This document shows positions 18,039 through 26,833 of a stretch of 64,000 bases of DNA, in pieces. Position 1 is the first letter of the stretch, and each line of letters starts with the position of its first letter. The translations under genes and the position numbers were made by a program. The notes under the pieces were generated by a model that made no database searches, was not told the DNA's origin, and saw nothing but the letters and a program-made list of their open reading frames with translations. Source of the DNA: an uncultured Bacteroidota bacterium (lineage in GTDB: Bacteria; Bacteroidota; Bacteroidia; Chitinophagales; Chitinophagaceae); assembly GCA_903831575.1 (NCBI GenBank), contig CAIKYB010000027.1:62001-126000 (forward strand), read 5' to 3'.

Positions 18039-20771
18039 TCAGAAGGATAGTTGAGGAAAAATATTTTTTAAAGTTAATTTTTCAAGATCAATACTAAATG
18101 AAATATTTTTTAAAAATATTTTTTCATTTAGAACAGATTTGAAATATTCTTGGTAAGACTTGCTATAGACAACAGGAAAATAAATAGTCAAAATGTCTTT
18201 AAATAAAGAAAGTTGAAAACCAGCATCATATAATATTTTCTCTGTTGGAGGATTCTTTTGCCAAGATGCAGCATATGTCCCTACATCTAAAAATAGTTTC
18301 AAATGTAAGTTCACTGGTAGAATGTCTAACGGGTTGATTTTTTTAGGAATTGTTGTGGCAAGATTTACTGATGCCAACCAATCATCTGATTTGCCAATTT
18401 TGTCACTCAAGAAATCGGTGTGAACTTTGAATGCGCCATCTTTCATCATCATTTGTCTTGTGGGGAAGCCCTCGAATTCATTTCTGCCAATGAAATAATT
18501 GTTGTACGTGTAATCTTCATATCCATTGGCACCACTCATATTGAGATGGTATCTGTCTGTTTCGTATTGTGTTAGAAATGTTTTTTCTGTAGTGTAAAAA
18601 AACTTTCCTGCAAATGCGCGTAATTCAAGCCCGCCTTCTTTTATGTAATTAAAAAAGCAATTACTGGTTAAGCCAACTTTTATAAATCCTTTTCCTTGTT
18701 CAGCTAGTAGCGAAGATTTGTAAGGATAAAGGACACGTTTGTTTTCTACAAGAAACCGCAATTGATTCAATACTCTTTTTTCAATCGGATAAGTGATGAA
18801 ATCAATTTGTTGAGCGAAGTCTCTTTTGAAAAGGAGTTCCGTTTCATTAATGAAGTAGGATTTCAAGCTGATAGACTTGTTAATGGTGCTTCTCGGTTTT
18901 TCATTTCCAAAATGTAAGGTAATGCCTGGAGCTATTTTTGAAAAAGGCATGTATTTGATTTGATTGTCAGCATCAGTAAAACTACTTTTGGTAAAAGTAG
19001 CTGCATCTATTGATAATGCTATCTTTCCGCCATTTTCTCCAATAGTTTTTGTATAAGATAGCTTTCCAATGCCATTTAGCCTTTTGGATGTATTTGAATA
19101 AAATGCCGATGTTACAAATTGAAATCGTGATGAGGGCAATGTATAATTATGAAGCAGCCCACCAATCATGAATTTGTCATAATAGTTGTAGCCAATGATA
19201 GGGGAGAAAAAGATATAGTTGTATTCAGTGGTGTTGTTGAAATTGAAATAAGGGTAAAATTTTATTTTCTTTTTTTCTGTTTTGATCAGACTTCCTTTTG
19301 CATCCAACAATGAAAAGAAACTTTTATAGTTTGCACTATCGCTGCTTTCAACAACCTTCTTAAAATCTTCAGGGTAAGGATGTTTGAATTTCCATTTATC
19401 AAAATATTTTTTCATCATCTTATCAAAGGGATCTTTTTTCATTTTCCTTTCAAGTGATTTCATCCAATCTGCTGTTTTCGAATATGCAATGACGTTATAA
19501 TTTAGTTCTGAAAATTCAGCAGCTTTTGTTGTAATGGGCTGGTCTTTTTTTTCTTTGTAAAGTTGATCAAGCATTAAACGTACCATATCATCAGGCATTC
19601 TTTTTTTAATAAATTTAGTTTGGTAATCCGTTTCCGGATAAAACAAACTGCTATATCTGTTATCGTAATAAGTATTCATGCCTTCATCCATCCAGGGGTA
19701 GTCTCTTTCATTGCTCGCCAAAATGCCGTAAAACCAATTGTGACCAACCTCATGATTGATGAGCAGATCATGTGAATACCATTCGAAATTATTCTCAATC
19801 AGTGCGATTGTTGTGTATTCCATCCCACCTATGTAATCTGCTTTGCTTTCAACAACGCTGACCATTTCAAAAGGGTATTCTCCAATCCATTGGCTTTTTG
19901 TTTTAATCGCTCGTTTGATATAATCGATAGTATTGATAGGCAGGCCATTATTTTTATCCTCTCTTTTATAATGATAATGGTATACGTCTATTATTTTTGA
20001 TTGAAGCTGTAGGGTGTCATGTTCGATGATAAAATCTTTATCTGTAAACCAGGCGTAGTCATGAATATTTTTTTCTTCATATACCAGCGTTGTTTTGTCT
20101 ATTGAATCTTTGGTTGTTAGTAATTTTCCTGTTGCAGCAACTTTATATCCTTTGGGGACAGTAATGGCAACATGGTAATTTCCAAACTCACTATAAAATT
20201 CCCCTTGATCTAAGTAAGGCATTTCGTGCCATCCCTTTTTATCGTAGACAGCCGGTTTTGGAAACCACTGTGTAATTTGGTAAGAATGATTTTGATAACC
20301 TGTCCTTGAAAACTGGAAAGGTAACTTTTCATGAAAGGGGGTTTCGATTGTGATGGAAGTGCCGGGCAGTAGGGGTTTTGGTAAAATTATTTTTACAATA
20401 TCTTCAAATTTGGGATGAATTTCCATGCGGCTTTTTATCTGATCAACTTTAAAATCGAGTTGATTAATATACCCTTTTTGTGCGTCATCAGAAAAATAGA
20501 AATCGGTTCTTCCATTTTCTAAAAGTTGTTCGCTGAATGCGGTACGATCGTTTTTATAAGCATTAGCCCAAAGGTGAAACCAAATGAATGATAATGTGTC
20601 TGGGGAGTTGTTGAAATATTGAATGGAAATATTTCCATTTAAGGTGTTGCTACTGTCGTTTAATGAAACTTCAATATTGCAATCTACTTTTTGTTGCCAA
20701 TAATCTTGTTCTTGTGAAAAAGCACTCCAAGAAATTAAAATAAAAATAGAAAGTGTAAGTATATTTTTCAA
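18039..20771 (-). CDS. M1-family metallopeptidase with barrel-like C-terminal half
   Basis: The 910 residues begin with a signal peptide (about 1-19, ending SAFSQ). The M1 part has the exopeptidase-type GGMEYTT motif, the zinc site HEVGH with H340, E341 and H344, and the third ligand E363 in WMDEGMN, spaced as in the gluzincins. The C-terminal 400 or so residues are rich in alternating aromatic and polar strands with no known peptidase motif, and the chain ends in Phe (FPQLSF), as outer-membrane beta-barrels do. I infer an outer-membrane-anchored aminopeptidase, though the barrel is not proven. It lies between the sugar transferase (56-base gap) and the acetyltransferase-like gene. Confidence 0.85.
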   Translation of the reverse strand: MKNILTLSIFILISWSAFSQEQDYWQQKVDCNIEVSLNDSSNTLNGNISIQYFNNSPDTLSFIWFHLWANAYKNDRTAFSEQLLENGRTDFYFSDDAQKGYINQLDFKVDQIKSRMEIHPKFEDIVKIILPKPLLPGTSITIETPFHEKLPFQFSRTGYQNHSYQITQWFPKPAVYDKKGWHEMPYLDQGEFYSEFGNYHVAITVPKGYKVAATGKLLTTKDSIDKTTLVYEEKNIHDYAWFTDKDFIIEHDTLQLQSKIIDVYHYHYKREDKNNGLPINTIDYIKRAIKTKSQWIGEYPFEMVSVVESKADYIGGMEYTTIALIENNFEWYSHDLLINHEVGHNWFYGILASNERDYPWMDEGMNTYYDNRYSSLFYPETDYQTKFIKKRMPDDMVRLMLDQLYKEKKDQPITTKAAEFSELNYNVIAYSKTADWMKSLERKMKKDPFDKMMKKYFDKWKFKHPYPEDFKKVVESSDSANYKSFFSLLDAKGSLIKTEKKKIKFYPYFNFNNTTEYNYIFFSPIIGYNYYDKFMIGGLLHNYTLPSSRFQFVTSAFYSNTSKRLNGIGKLSYTKTIGENGGKIALSIDAATFTKSSFTDADNQIKYMPFSKIAPGITLHFGNEKPRSTINKSISLKSYFINETELLFKRDFAQQIDFITYPIEKRVLNQLRFLVENKRVLYPYKSSLLAEQGKGFIKVGLTSNCFFNYIKEGGLELRAFAGKFFYTTEKTFLTQYETDRYHLNMSGANGYEDYTYNNYFIGRNEFEGFPTRQMMMKDGAFKVHTDFLSDKIGKSDDWLASVNLATTIPKKINPLDILPVNLHLKLFLDVGTYAASWQKNPPTEKILYDAGFQLSLFKDILTIYFPVVYSKSYQEYFKSVLNEKIFLKNISFSIDLEKLTLKNIFPQLSF

Positions 20772-20827
20772 AACTATTGGTGTTTGTTCAAAAATACGAA
20801 TAACTATGTTCTACTTTGAAATGAAGA

Positions 20828-22225
20828 TTACTTTCCTTTTCCAGAAAAAATAATCTTAAAAGTATAAATCAAAATTTTCAGATCGAGCAAGATCGTTACA
20901 TTTTCTACATAAAGTAAATCATAAGCCATTCTTTCAACCATTTCGTCTACAGATGAAGCATATCCGAATTTCACCATGCCCCAACTTGTAATACCCGGCT
21001 TAACTTTGAAAATATATTTGTATTCAGGATGCTGGCTTGTTATTTTATCAATAAAAAATTTTCGTTCAGGCCTTGGGCCAACAATACTCATTTCTCCTTT
21101 TAAGACGTTCCATAATTGAGGCAACTCATCCAGTCTCCACTTTCTCATTCTCCGTCCCCAGTTTGTGATTCTTTCATCATCGGCTTTGCTCAACTGTGGT
21201 CCATTTATTTCTGCATCCACTACCATTGATCTGAATTTGTACATGTTAAAAGGCTTCCCTTTGTATCCAATTCTTTCTTGTGAGAAGAAAATGGGTCCTT
21301 TAGAAGAAAAGTAAACTTTGATGAGGGTATAAATAAATAGTGGAAGTAAAATGATTCCTGCTGCAATAGAGATGACGATGTCAATAATCCTTTTGATATT
21401 TTGTTGCCATTCAGGAAGTATGCCGGCGTGAATATCAATCAATGGGATGCCCATAATGCTGTTGGTTTGCAATGCTCCAGTAATAATATCAACAGTATCA
21501 GGTGCTATTTTTATATTAACATCTTCATCAATTGCTATTTCAAGTATTTTACTGATGAGAGTTCTTTCGTTTTTTTCAACAGTGATAATAATTTCCTCAA
21601 TATGGTTTTCTTGTATGTTTTTTTTCAGGTTGGAGAAATCGACAAATCTTTTTATTTCGCTGGGCAATGAAGAGCTGTCGAGAGTATCTGTGTTGATGAA
21701 TCCTATAATTCTAAAACCTGAATCGCTTTTTGAATTTATAAATTCATTATAAAAAACAGAAGCTTTATTTGAAGATCCTATCAGTAATGCATTGAAATAA
21801 ACCTCGCCATTTTTTATTTGTTTTTTTACATAATTAAGAAATAAGATTCTTGTTATTAATGTAGTAATAAGAAGAGGAAAGATTAAGCTAACAAATTCAA
21901 GGTAGTAAAAGCTGTTTTTGTTTTGAGGATTTTTTAAAATAAAAAAAAACAATAAAAATAAACATCCAATCAAACTGATTAGAATAGTTTTTATAAATTC
22001 AGCAATTCTTGATTTTTGATAAAGAGAATGGTAAGTTCCGCTGATGAAATATAAAAATAGCCAACCTGCATCGAAGAGTAAAAGACCTAAATAGAATCCA
22101 GGAGGGATATGGAAATCATCATGGTAAATAAGTGTTCTTAAATAGTAAAAACAAATCCAGGAAAGTGTAGCAATGATTAAATCTGCCAAAATATACCAGC
22201 TGATATTTATTCTAGTTTGATTCAC
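20828..22225 (-). CDS. Undecaprenyl-phosphate sugar phosphotransferase (WcaJ/WbaP-like)
   Basis: This 465-residue protein has four or five N-terminal membrane helices (to about residue 135), a CoA-binding-like middle domain (LLIGSSNKASVFYNEF) and a C-terminal bacterial sugar transferase domain from about residue 270. The latter shows RIIDIVISIAAGIILLP, GPIFFSQERIGYKGKPF, YKFRSM, WRLDELPQLWNVLKGEMS and VGPRPE. It starts exopolysaccharide, capsule or O-antigen repeat units by moving a sugar phosphate to undecaprenyl phosphate. No other glycan assembly genes are nearby. It is 25 bases behind the Gfo/Idh gene. Confidence 0.92.
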   Translation of the reverse strand: MNQTRINISWYILADLIIATLSWICFYYLRTLIYHDDFHIPPGFYLGLLLFDAGWLFLYFISGTYHSLYQKSRIAEFIKTILISLIGCLFLLFFFILKNPQNKNSFYYLEFVSLIFPLLITTLITRILFLNYVKKQIKNGEVYFNALLIGSSNKASVFYNEFINSKSDSGFRIIGFINTDTLDSSSLPSEIKRFVDFSNLKKNIQENHIEEIIITVEKNERTLISKILEIAIDEDVNIKIAPDTVDIITGALQTNSIMGIPLIDIHAGILPEWQQNIKRIIDIVISIAAGIILLPLFIYTLIKVYFSSKGPIFFSQERIGYKGKPFNMYKFRSMVVDAEINGPQLSKADDERITNWGRRMRKWRLDELPQLWNVLKGEMSIVGPRPERKFFIDKITSQHPEYKYIFKVKPGITSWGMVKFGYASSVDEMVERMAYDLLYVENVTILLDLKILIYTFKIIFSGKGK

Positions 22226-22250
22226 AGATTGTATTTTCCATCACAGCAGA

Positions 22251-23219
22251 TTAATGTTGTGCGTTATTTATTTTTTCAAGAATGAGATGAGCGATTTCCA
22301 TTGCGCTGAAGCCATCCAAAATAGTTACAGGTGTTTCGGTATTGTTTAAGATGGCATTTTTGAATTCCTGTAATTCCATTTTAATAGCATTTACAGGTTG
22401 GATAGGAGGGTTTGAAATTCCAATGGTTTTTGTTCCATTATTCGTTTCGATATCAAAACTAAAATCATTTTTATCATCATTTTGATTGAGGCGAATAATT
22501 TCTGTTTTCTTTTCCAGAAAGTCAATTCCTATGTAGGCATCTTTTTGAAACAATCTGATCTTCCTCATTTTCTTTAAGGAAATTCTGCTGCTTGTTAAAT
22601 TGGCAACACAGCCATTATCGAATTCTATTCTAACATTTGCAATGTCTGGCGTGTCACTCATTACAGCTACACCATTTGCCGAAATATAACTGACGTTGCT
22701 TTTAACCAGGTGAAGAATAATATCTAAATCGTGAATCATGAGATCGAGTATTACGCTTACATCGGTTCCTCTTGGGTTGAACTCTGCAATGCGATGCACT
22801 TCAATAAACATCGGTTGAAGATGGTAACCTTTTAAGGCAAGAAATGCAGGATTAAATCTTTCTACATGACCGACCTGAAATTTAAGATTGGATTCTTTAG
22901 CAAGTTTTACAAGAGTTCTTGCTTCTTCCATAGTGTTGGCCAACGGCTTTTCTACGAATACATGCTTGCCCTTGCGCAAGGCCATTTCGCAAAGTTCAAA
23001 ATGATAAATAGTAGGTGCCACAATATCTACAGCATCGCACTCATTCATCAGTAATTCTGGATCGGTGTATCTTTTGATTTGGTATTGTGATGTCACAGCA
23101 GTTGCATTCTCATCATTGGGATCAAAGAATCCAACGATTTCAACTCCTTCTATTTCTTTCCAGTTATTTAAATGAAATTTTCCCAGGTGACCTGTACCAA
23201 ATACCGCGATTTTAAGCAT
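22251..23219 (-). CDS. Gfo/Idh/MocA-family NAD(P)-dependent oxidoreductase
   Basis: The 322 residues start MLKIAVFGTGHLGKFHL with a Rossmann GxGxxG site. The family motif EKPLANT lies near residue 95, and the DLMIHDLDIIL helix provides the usual Asp-His pair. The reading frame is open another 27 codons upstream into accA, but that part is not family-like, so the second of two adjacent ATGs is used. Substrates in this family are sugars or nucleotide sugars. The sugar transferase next door suggests, without proof, a nucleotide-sugar role. The gap to accA is about 25 bases. Confidence 0.88.
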   Translation of the reverse strand: MLKIAVFGTGHLGKFHLNNWKEIEGVEIVGFFDPNDENATAVTSQYQIKRYTDPELLMNECDAVDIVAPTIYHFELCEMALRKGKHVFVEKPLANTMEEARTLVKLAKESNLKFQVGHVERFNPAFLALKGYHLQPMFIEVHRIAEFNPRGTDVSVILDLMIHDLDIILHLVKSNVSYISANGVAVMSDTPDIANVRIEFDNGCVANLTSSRISLKKMRKIRLFQKDAYIGIDFLEKKTEIIRLNQNDDKNDFSFDIETNNGTKTIGISNPPIQPVNAIKMELQEFKNAILNNTETPVTILDGFSAMEIAHLILEKINNAQH

Positions 23220-23244
23220 CATTATTTTTTTCTCTTGTCTAATA

Positions 23245-24240
23245 TTATTGTGCAGTAGTTTCGTTGACTTCTTTTTCTTCCCAAAAGCCCATGTTCCCAA
23301 ATTTCTTAATTCTGTTGTCGATTCTTTCGGCAGCTGAGATTTTTTCTAATTCATTAATGGTGGGAATAAGATATTCTTTGAGTAAAGTGGCTGCCTGATC
23401 ATAATCCCAATGCGCGCCGCCTAATGGTTCTGGAACGACTTGATCTACTAGTCCGAACTTTAGCATATCCGTACCCGTTAGTCTTAGCTGTTCTGCAGCC
23501 AGTTCTTTTTTATCCCAACTGCGCCACAAGATACTGCTGCAACTTTCGGGAGATATTACGGTGTACCAGGTATTTTCCATCATGACTACTTTGTCGCCCA
23601 CGCCAATACCCAATGCACCACCACTCGCGCCTTCGCCAATGATTACGCAAATGACAGGGACTTTAAGACTAATCATTTCATAAATATTTCTTGCAATGGC
23701 TTCTCCTTGTCCTCTTTCTTCCGCTTCCAATCCAGGGTAAGCGCCTGGTGTATCGATAAGTGTAATGATGGGTTTATTGAATTTTTCGGCCAATTTCATC
23801 AAACGTAATGCCTTTCTATAACCTTCAGGATTTGCCATACCGAAGTTTCTATATTGTCGGGATTTGGTATTATTGCCTTTTTGCTGACCAATAATCATCA
23901 CTGTTTTGTCTCCCAGTTGTGCAAATCCTCCTACCATGGCTTTATCGTCTTTTACATTACGATCGCCGTGAAGTTCAATAAAATTGGTACACATTTTATT
24001 GATGTATTTCAAGGTGTAAGGTCTGTCGGGGTGCCGGCTTAACTGTACGCGTTGCCATGGGGTTAAATTCTCGGTGAGGTATTTTTTAGCTTCCTCTATA
24101 TTCTGTTCTACTAATGCTATTGCATCACTCAAATCTGTTTTTGAATTTTCCTGCGTAATCATTAGCTCCTCAATCTGTTCGTATAAGTCTTTGATGGGCT
24201 TTTCAAATTCAAGAAATTGTCTGTTTTTTAGCGCTATCAT
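23245..24240 (-). CDS. accA: Acetyl-CoA carboxylase carboxyltransferase subunit alpha
   Basis: The 331 residues match AccA. The N-terminal helix has [15 protein letters not shown], and the core has [50 protein letters not shown] and the oxyanion-type [11 protein letters not shown]. Together with AccD it transfers carboxyl from biotin to acetyl-CoA, the first step in fatty acid synthesis. It is the first gene of the minus-strand run of five. No accD is nearby, which is normal. It diverges from tRNA-Asp across a 161-base gap. Confidence 0.97.
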   Translation of the reverse strand: MIALKNRQFLEFEKPIKDLYEQIEELMITQENSKTDLSDAIALVEQNIEEAKKYLTENLTPWQRVQLSRHPDRPYTLKYINKMCTNFIELHGDRNVKDDKAMVGGFAQLGDKTVMIIGQQKGNNTKSRQYRNFGMANPEGYRKALRLMKLAEKFNKPIITLIDTPGAYPGLEAEERGQGEAIARNIYEMISLKVPVICVIIGEGASGGALGIGVGDKVVMMENTWYTVISPESCSSILWRSWDKKELAAEQLRLTGTDMLKFGLVDQVVPEPLGGAHWDYDQAATLLKEYLIPTINELEKISAAERIDNRIKKFGNMGFWEEKEVNETTAQ

Positions 24241-24317
24241 GAAAAAAAATTAATTTGTCAGTATATAAAAGTATTGAACTTGGCTGTAAAAATACTCGAT
24301 ACAAGTTTTTTATAAAA

Positions 24318-24351
24318 TTTTGTTTTAAAAAACTAAAAGTACTTATCTTTG
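24318..24351 (+). promoter_or_regulatory. Bacteroidota-type promoter of tRNA-Asp
   Basis: TTTTG at 24318-24322, a 21-base spacer and TATCTTTG at 24344-24351 fit the Bacteroidota consensus. The box is followed by CCGTCC. Transcription would begin near 24357, about 45 bases before the tRNA. Confidence 0.75.
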
Positions 24352-24401
24352 CCGTCCTTAAAATGAGGTGTATTAATTGCCACTTATTTTAGAAAGGTTT
24401 T

Positions 24402-24475
24402 GGATCGGTAGTTCAGTTGGTTAGAATGCTGCCCTGTCACGGCAGAGGTCGCGGGTTCGAGTCCCGTCCGGTCCG
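24402..24475 (+). tRNA. tRNA-Asp (GTC anticodon)
   Basis: The acceptor arm 24402-24408 (GGATCGG) pairs with 24468-24474 (CCGGTCC) with one wobble, and G24475 is the discriminator. The anticodon stem CTGCC/GGCAG encloses loop CTGTCAC with GTC at 24436-24438. The T arm has GGGTTCGAGTCCC. CCA is not encoded. Confidence 0.97.
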
Positions 24476-24489
24476 CAACTATAACAGAT

Positions 24490-24529
24490 AATGCCTTGTA
24501 AATCAAAAATTTACGAGGCATTCTTTTTT
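24490..24529 (+). terminator. Terminator after tRNA-Asp
   Basis: Bases 24490-24503 pair with 24509-24522, a 14 bp stem with one G-U pair, over a five-base loop (CAAAA), and are followed by a T-rich stretch to 24529. It ends the single-tRNA transcript. Confidence 0.9.
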
Positions 24530-24701
24530 CTGGGGTACGTTCCAGGGGATGGTTAAATTTTTTTGAGAAACTTTCTTTTGGATTTGTCATTTACTCTAAC
24601 ATCGTCAAAACAAACACATATATAAAATCAATTTGATTATTTCTGATAATCTCTGTTGGTTTCATTACTTTCACCATTATATCATTTATTTAATTTTATT
24701 T

Positions 24702-25247
24702 ATGAAAAAGATATTATTATGTTTCTTATTACTATGGTCATCTGTTGGGAAGTCCCAAAAAACTATCACTTTCGATGAAATGAAAACTATTACAAAAGGA
24801 GCTTTTGAAAATATTGATTGTGATGTTTACATTGCAAAAGATGGTCATTCATATAAAGTAGGAGATACATTAAAAATTGGAAGACCTTCCTCAAGCAAAA
24901 CATTTGCATTTATTTCAACAGGGAGTGCAATGGGAGGGTTGCATTCTTTAGAAGTTGGTTCAAGTGGAAAAAATACAATAATTAAAAAGTTATATGTTAA
25001 TGGAACTAGAAAATCCGGATTTTATATGTGCGCAAAAACTTCTGGTTATTGTGATATCTGTGGGAATAACTTTATTGATTTTGAACAAGCAATTGAATCC
25101 GGAGAGTTACAAACTATGGGTATGACAAGAGAGCAAGCCATCGCAAAACTTAAAGAAGCAAAAGATTTAGTTGATTTAGGAATGATGTCCAAAGAAGATT
25201 ATGAAAAATTAAAAGCTGAGTTAACTCCGCTAATAATGAATAAATAA
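24702..25247 (+). CDS. Secreted hypothetical protein with C-terminal SHOCT-like domain
   Basis: This 181-residue protein has a signal peptide (about residues 1-18, WSSVGKSQ). I chose the ATG at 24702 (MKKILLCF) because the upstream extension to 24633 is unlike a signal. Residues 46-137 (VGDTLKIG, SSSKTFAF, then FIDFEQAIESGELQ) align by eye with the protein at 26443-26826. Residues 139-176 look like a SHOCT short helical hairpin ([18 protein letters not shown], then KEDYEKLKAEL). Function is unknown. It opens a small accessory stretch behind tRNA-Asp. About 170 bases after the tRNA terminator hold nothing recognisable. Confidence 0.75.
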   Translation: MKKILLCFLLLWSSVGKSQKTITFDEMKTITKGAFENIDCDVYIAKDGHSYKVGDTLKIGRPSSSKTFAFISTGSAMGGLHSLEVGSSGKNTIIKKLYVNGTRKSGFYMCAKTSGYCDICGNNFIDFEQAIESGELQTMGMTREQAIAKLKEAKDLVDLGMMSKEDYEKLKAELTPLIMNK

Positions 25248-25350
25248 GATTAAATGTATTATTAGAAATTGGATATTTGTTTTTTTTGTATCTAATTCTA
25301 GTTTAAAGGTTAATGGTTTTTATTTTATATTTTTGAGAAAAATTAATAAT

Positions 25351-26175
25351 ATGGCAATGTCAATACCAACAAAAGTTCAATCTCGGATAGTCGAAGGGTT
25401 AAAGAAATTTCAACCTATTGTTGAATCTGCAAAAATCAGAGATGCAAATGAGTCGGACACAGTTGTTCTTTTAACTGGTATATTATCTGACATACTTGGA
25501 TTTGATAAGTATACAGAAATCACAACAGAGCATTCAATTCGTGGTACATTTTGTGATTTGGCAATAAAGATTAATGGCAATATTTCAATTATTATTGAAG
25601 CAAAGGCTATTGGTATTGATTTAAAAGACCAACACGTTAAACAAGCGGTTGACTATGGGGCAAATAAAGGAATTGATTGGGTAATCCTAACAAATGGAGT
25701 TACTTGGAGAGTTTATAAACTTCTCTTTACAAAGCCGATACAACATATTCCAGTATTTCAATTTGAGTTCTTACAGATTAAAAGTAAGTCATCTGAGGAC
25801 CTTGAATTATTATTCAATATTTCAAAAGAAGGAATTCTGAAAAATAGTTTAGAGAACTTATATGTCCAAAAACAAGCAACCAACAAGTTTATGATTGGCA
25901 ATCTTCTTTATACAGAATCTGTCTTAACAACTATAAAAAAGGAATTAAAAAGCATTTATCCTGATTTGAAAGTAACCAATGAAGAAATAGAAAAGGTTCT
26001 TTTTAATGGTGTAATTAAAAGAGAAATTAATGAAGGTGATGAATCTGATGAAGCAAAGAAAAAAATAGTAAAGTCTTTGCGGAAAAAAGATAAAATAAAA
26101 AACGATAAGAGCATTAATTCGCCAAGTGCAGAATCTTCAATTTCAAATGAATTGCCGAGTATTCCAATTGATTAA
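25351..26175 (+). CDS. Lone HsdR N-terminal-like (PD-(D/E)XK) protein
   Basis: The 274 residues have no signal peptide. The first 170 residues resemble the N-terminal domain of type I restriction enzyme R subunits. D69 in FCDLAI, then IIIEAKA with E83 and K85, gives the PD-(D/E)XK nuclease pattern, followed by QAVDYGANKGIDWVILTNG. No helicase, methylase or specificity gene is nearby, so it is not a restriction system by itself. The tail (about 230-274) is Lys/Ser-rich and low in order. I chose the ATG at 25351 over the TTG at 25333. Biological role is unknown; a defence or nuclease function is an inference. Confidence 0.75.
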   Translation: MAMSIPTKVQSRIVEGLKKFQPIVESAKIRDANESDTVVLLTGILSDILGFDKYTEITTEHSIRGTFCDLAIKINGNISIIIEAKAIGIDLKDQHVKQAVDYGANKGIDWVILTNGVTWRVYKLLFTKPIQHIPVFQFEFLQIKSKSSEDLELLFNISKEGILKNSLENLYVQKQATNKFMIGNLLYTESVLTTIKKELKSIYPDLKVTNEEIEKVLFNGVIKREINEGDESDEAKKKIVKSLRKKDKIKNDKSINSPSAESSISNELPSIPID

Positions 26176-26442
26176 TTCTATTCATAATAAACTATAAGTT
26201 TTTTACAAACTAGAACTTAATTAAAAATTTAAAAGAATGACAATCCTACTTTCTAATCTCAAATCAATCCTTGGATATTTTATCCTAATTCTAATTGGAA
26301 AAAATCTTCCTTGCCTGTGGGTATAAAAAACCGTGCAGCGTAATTAAATTAGTGAGAATTAATTTGGTGCTTTTTTTACAAAAACTGTCAACAAAAAAAA
26401 TATTTACTAACTTTAATGACTTTTTAATAAAACTGAATAAAA

Positions 26443-26826
26443 ATGAAAAAAATCTTAGTAGCCTTGGCTTTAATTTTTGTAACAAATGTTATGTATGCTC
26501 AAAGTTATCCAAAGTTTGAAAATGACACAATATTTTACTCGAAAAGTAAAATATATGTAGGTGATACCATTTACCTTGGATATGGAAGTTCTGATAATAA
26601 AGACTTTACCTATGTTTTATATGGCTCAAACTCAACGATGGTTCCATCGAAGCATCTAGAAAGTAAATACCATAATCAACCAGTGGTCATCAATAAAGTG
26701 TATAAAAAACAAGGAAAATATATTGCCAGAGGTGAGATGTATGAACTTAATACAAGGGGTGTTATAAAATTATTTATTGATGTTGAAGGAGCAATAGAGA
26801 ACGAGGAATTAAAAGAAAAAAAATAG
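26443..26826 (+). CDS. Small secreted hypothetical protein, paralogue of the SHOCT protein
   Basis: This 127-residue protein has a clear signal peptide (MKKILVALALIFVTNVMYAQ). The mature part carries IYVGDTIYLGYGSSDNKDF, then a Lys/Tyr-rich middle and LFIDVEGAIENEELKE. These match in order and spacing residues 46-137 of the protein at 24702-25247, though this one lacks the C-terminal SHOCT-like part. Function unknown. It is preceded by a 267-base gap that contains only a 29-codon hydrophobic open frame with no other support, and it converges on the PrsW-like gene with seven bases between stops. Confidence 0.7.
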   Translation: MKKILVALALIFVTNVMYAQSYPKFENDTIFYSKSKIYVGDTIYLGYGSSDNKDFTYVLYGSNSTMVPSKHLESKYHNQPVVINKVYKKQGKYIARGEMYELNTRGVIKLFIDVEGAIENEELKEKK

Positions 26827-26833
26827 CTCATTT

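Noticed and set aside
23220-23300. Extended start of the Gfo/Idh gene overlapping accA
   Set aside because: The extra residues precede a complete Rossmann start and are simply the shadow of accA and the gap; adjacent ATGs at 23222 and 23219 fit better.
24384-24590. A 68-codon minus-strand open frame with GLEPATSAVTG
   Set aside because: It is the reverse complement of tRNA-Asp, a well-known false protein call, and it carries no independent support.
25351-26175. A type I restriction-modification system
   Set aside because: Only an HsdR-N-like domain is present; there is no helicase part, methylase or specificity subunit nearby.
26237-26326. A 29-codon hydrophobic open frame (starts MTILLSNLK)
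   Set aside because: It has no promoter or homology clue and lies in AT-rich gap DNA where such frames arise by chance.
24490-26826. An integrated phage or integrative element at tRNA-Asp
   Set aside because: No integrase, transposase or direct repeat of the tRNA 3' end was found; only the position suggests transfer.
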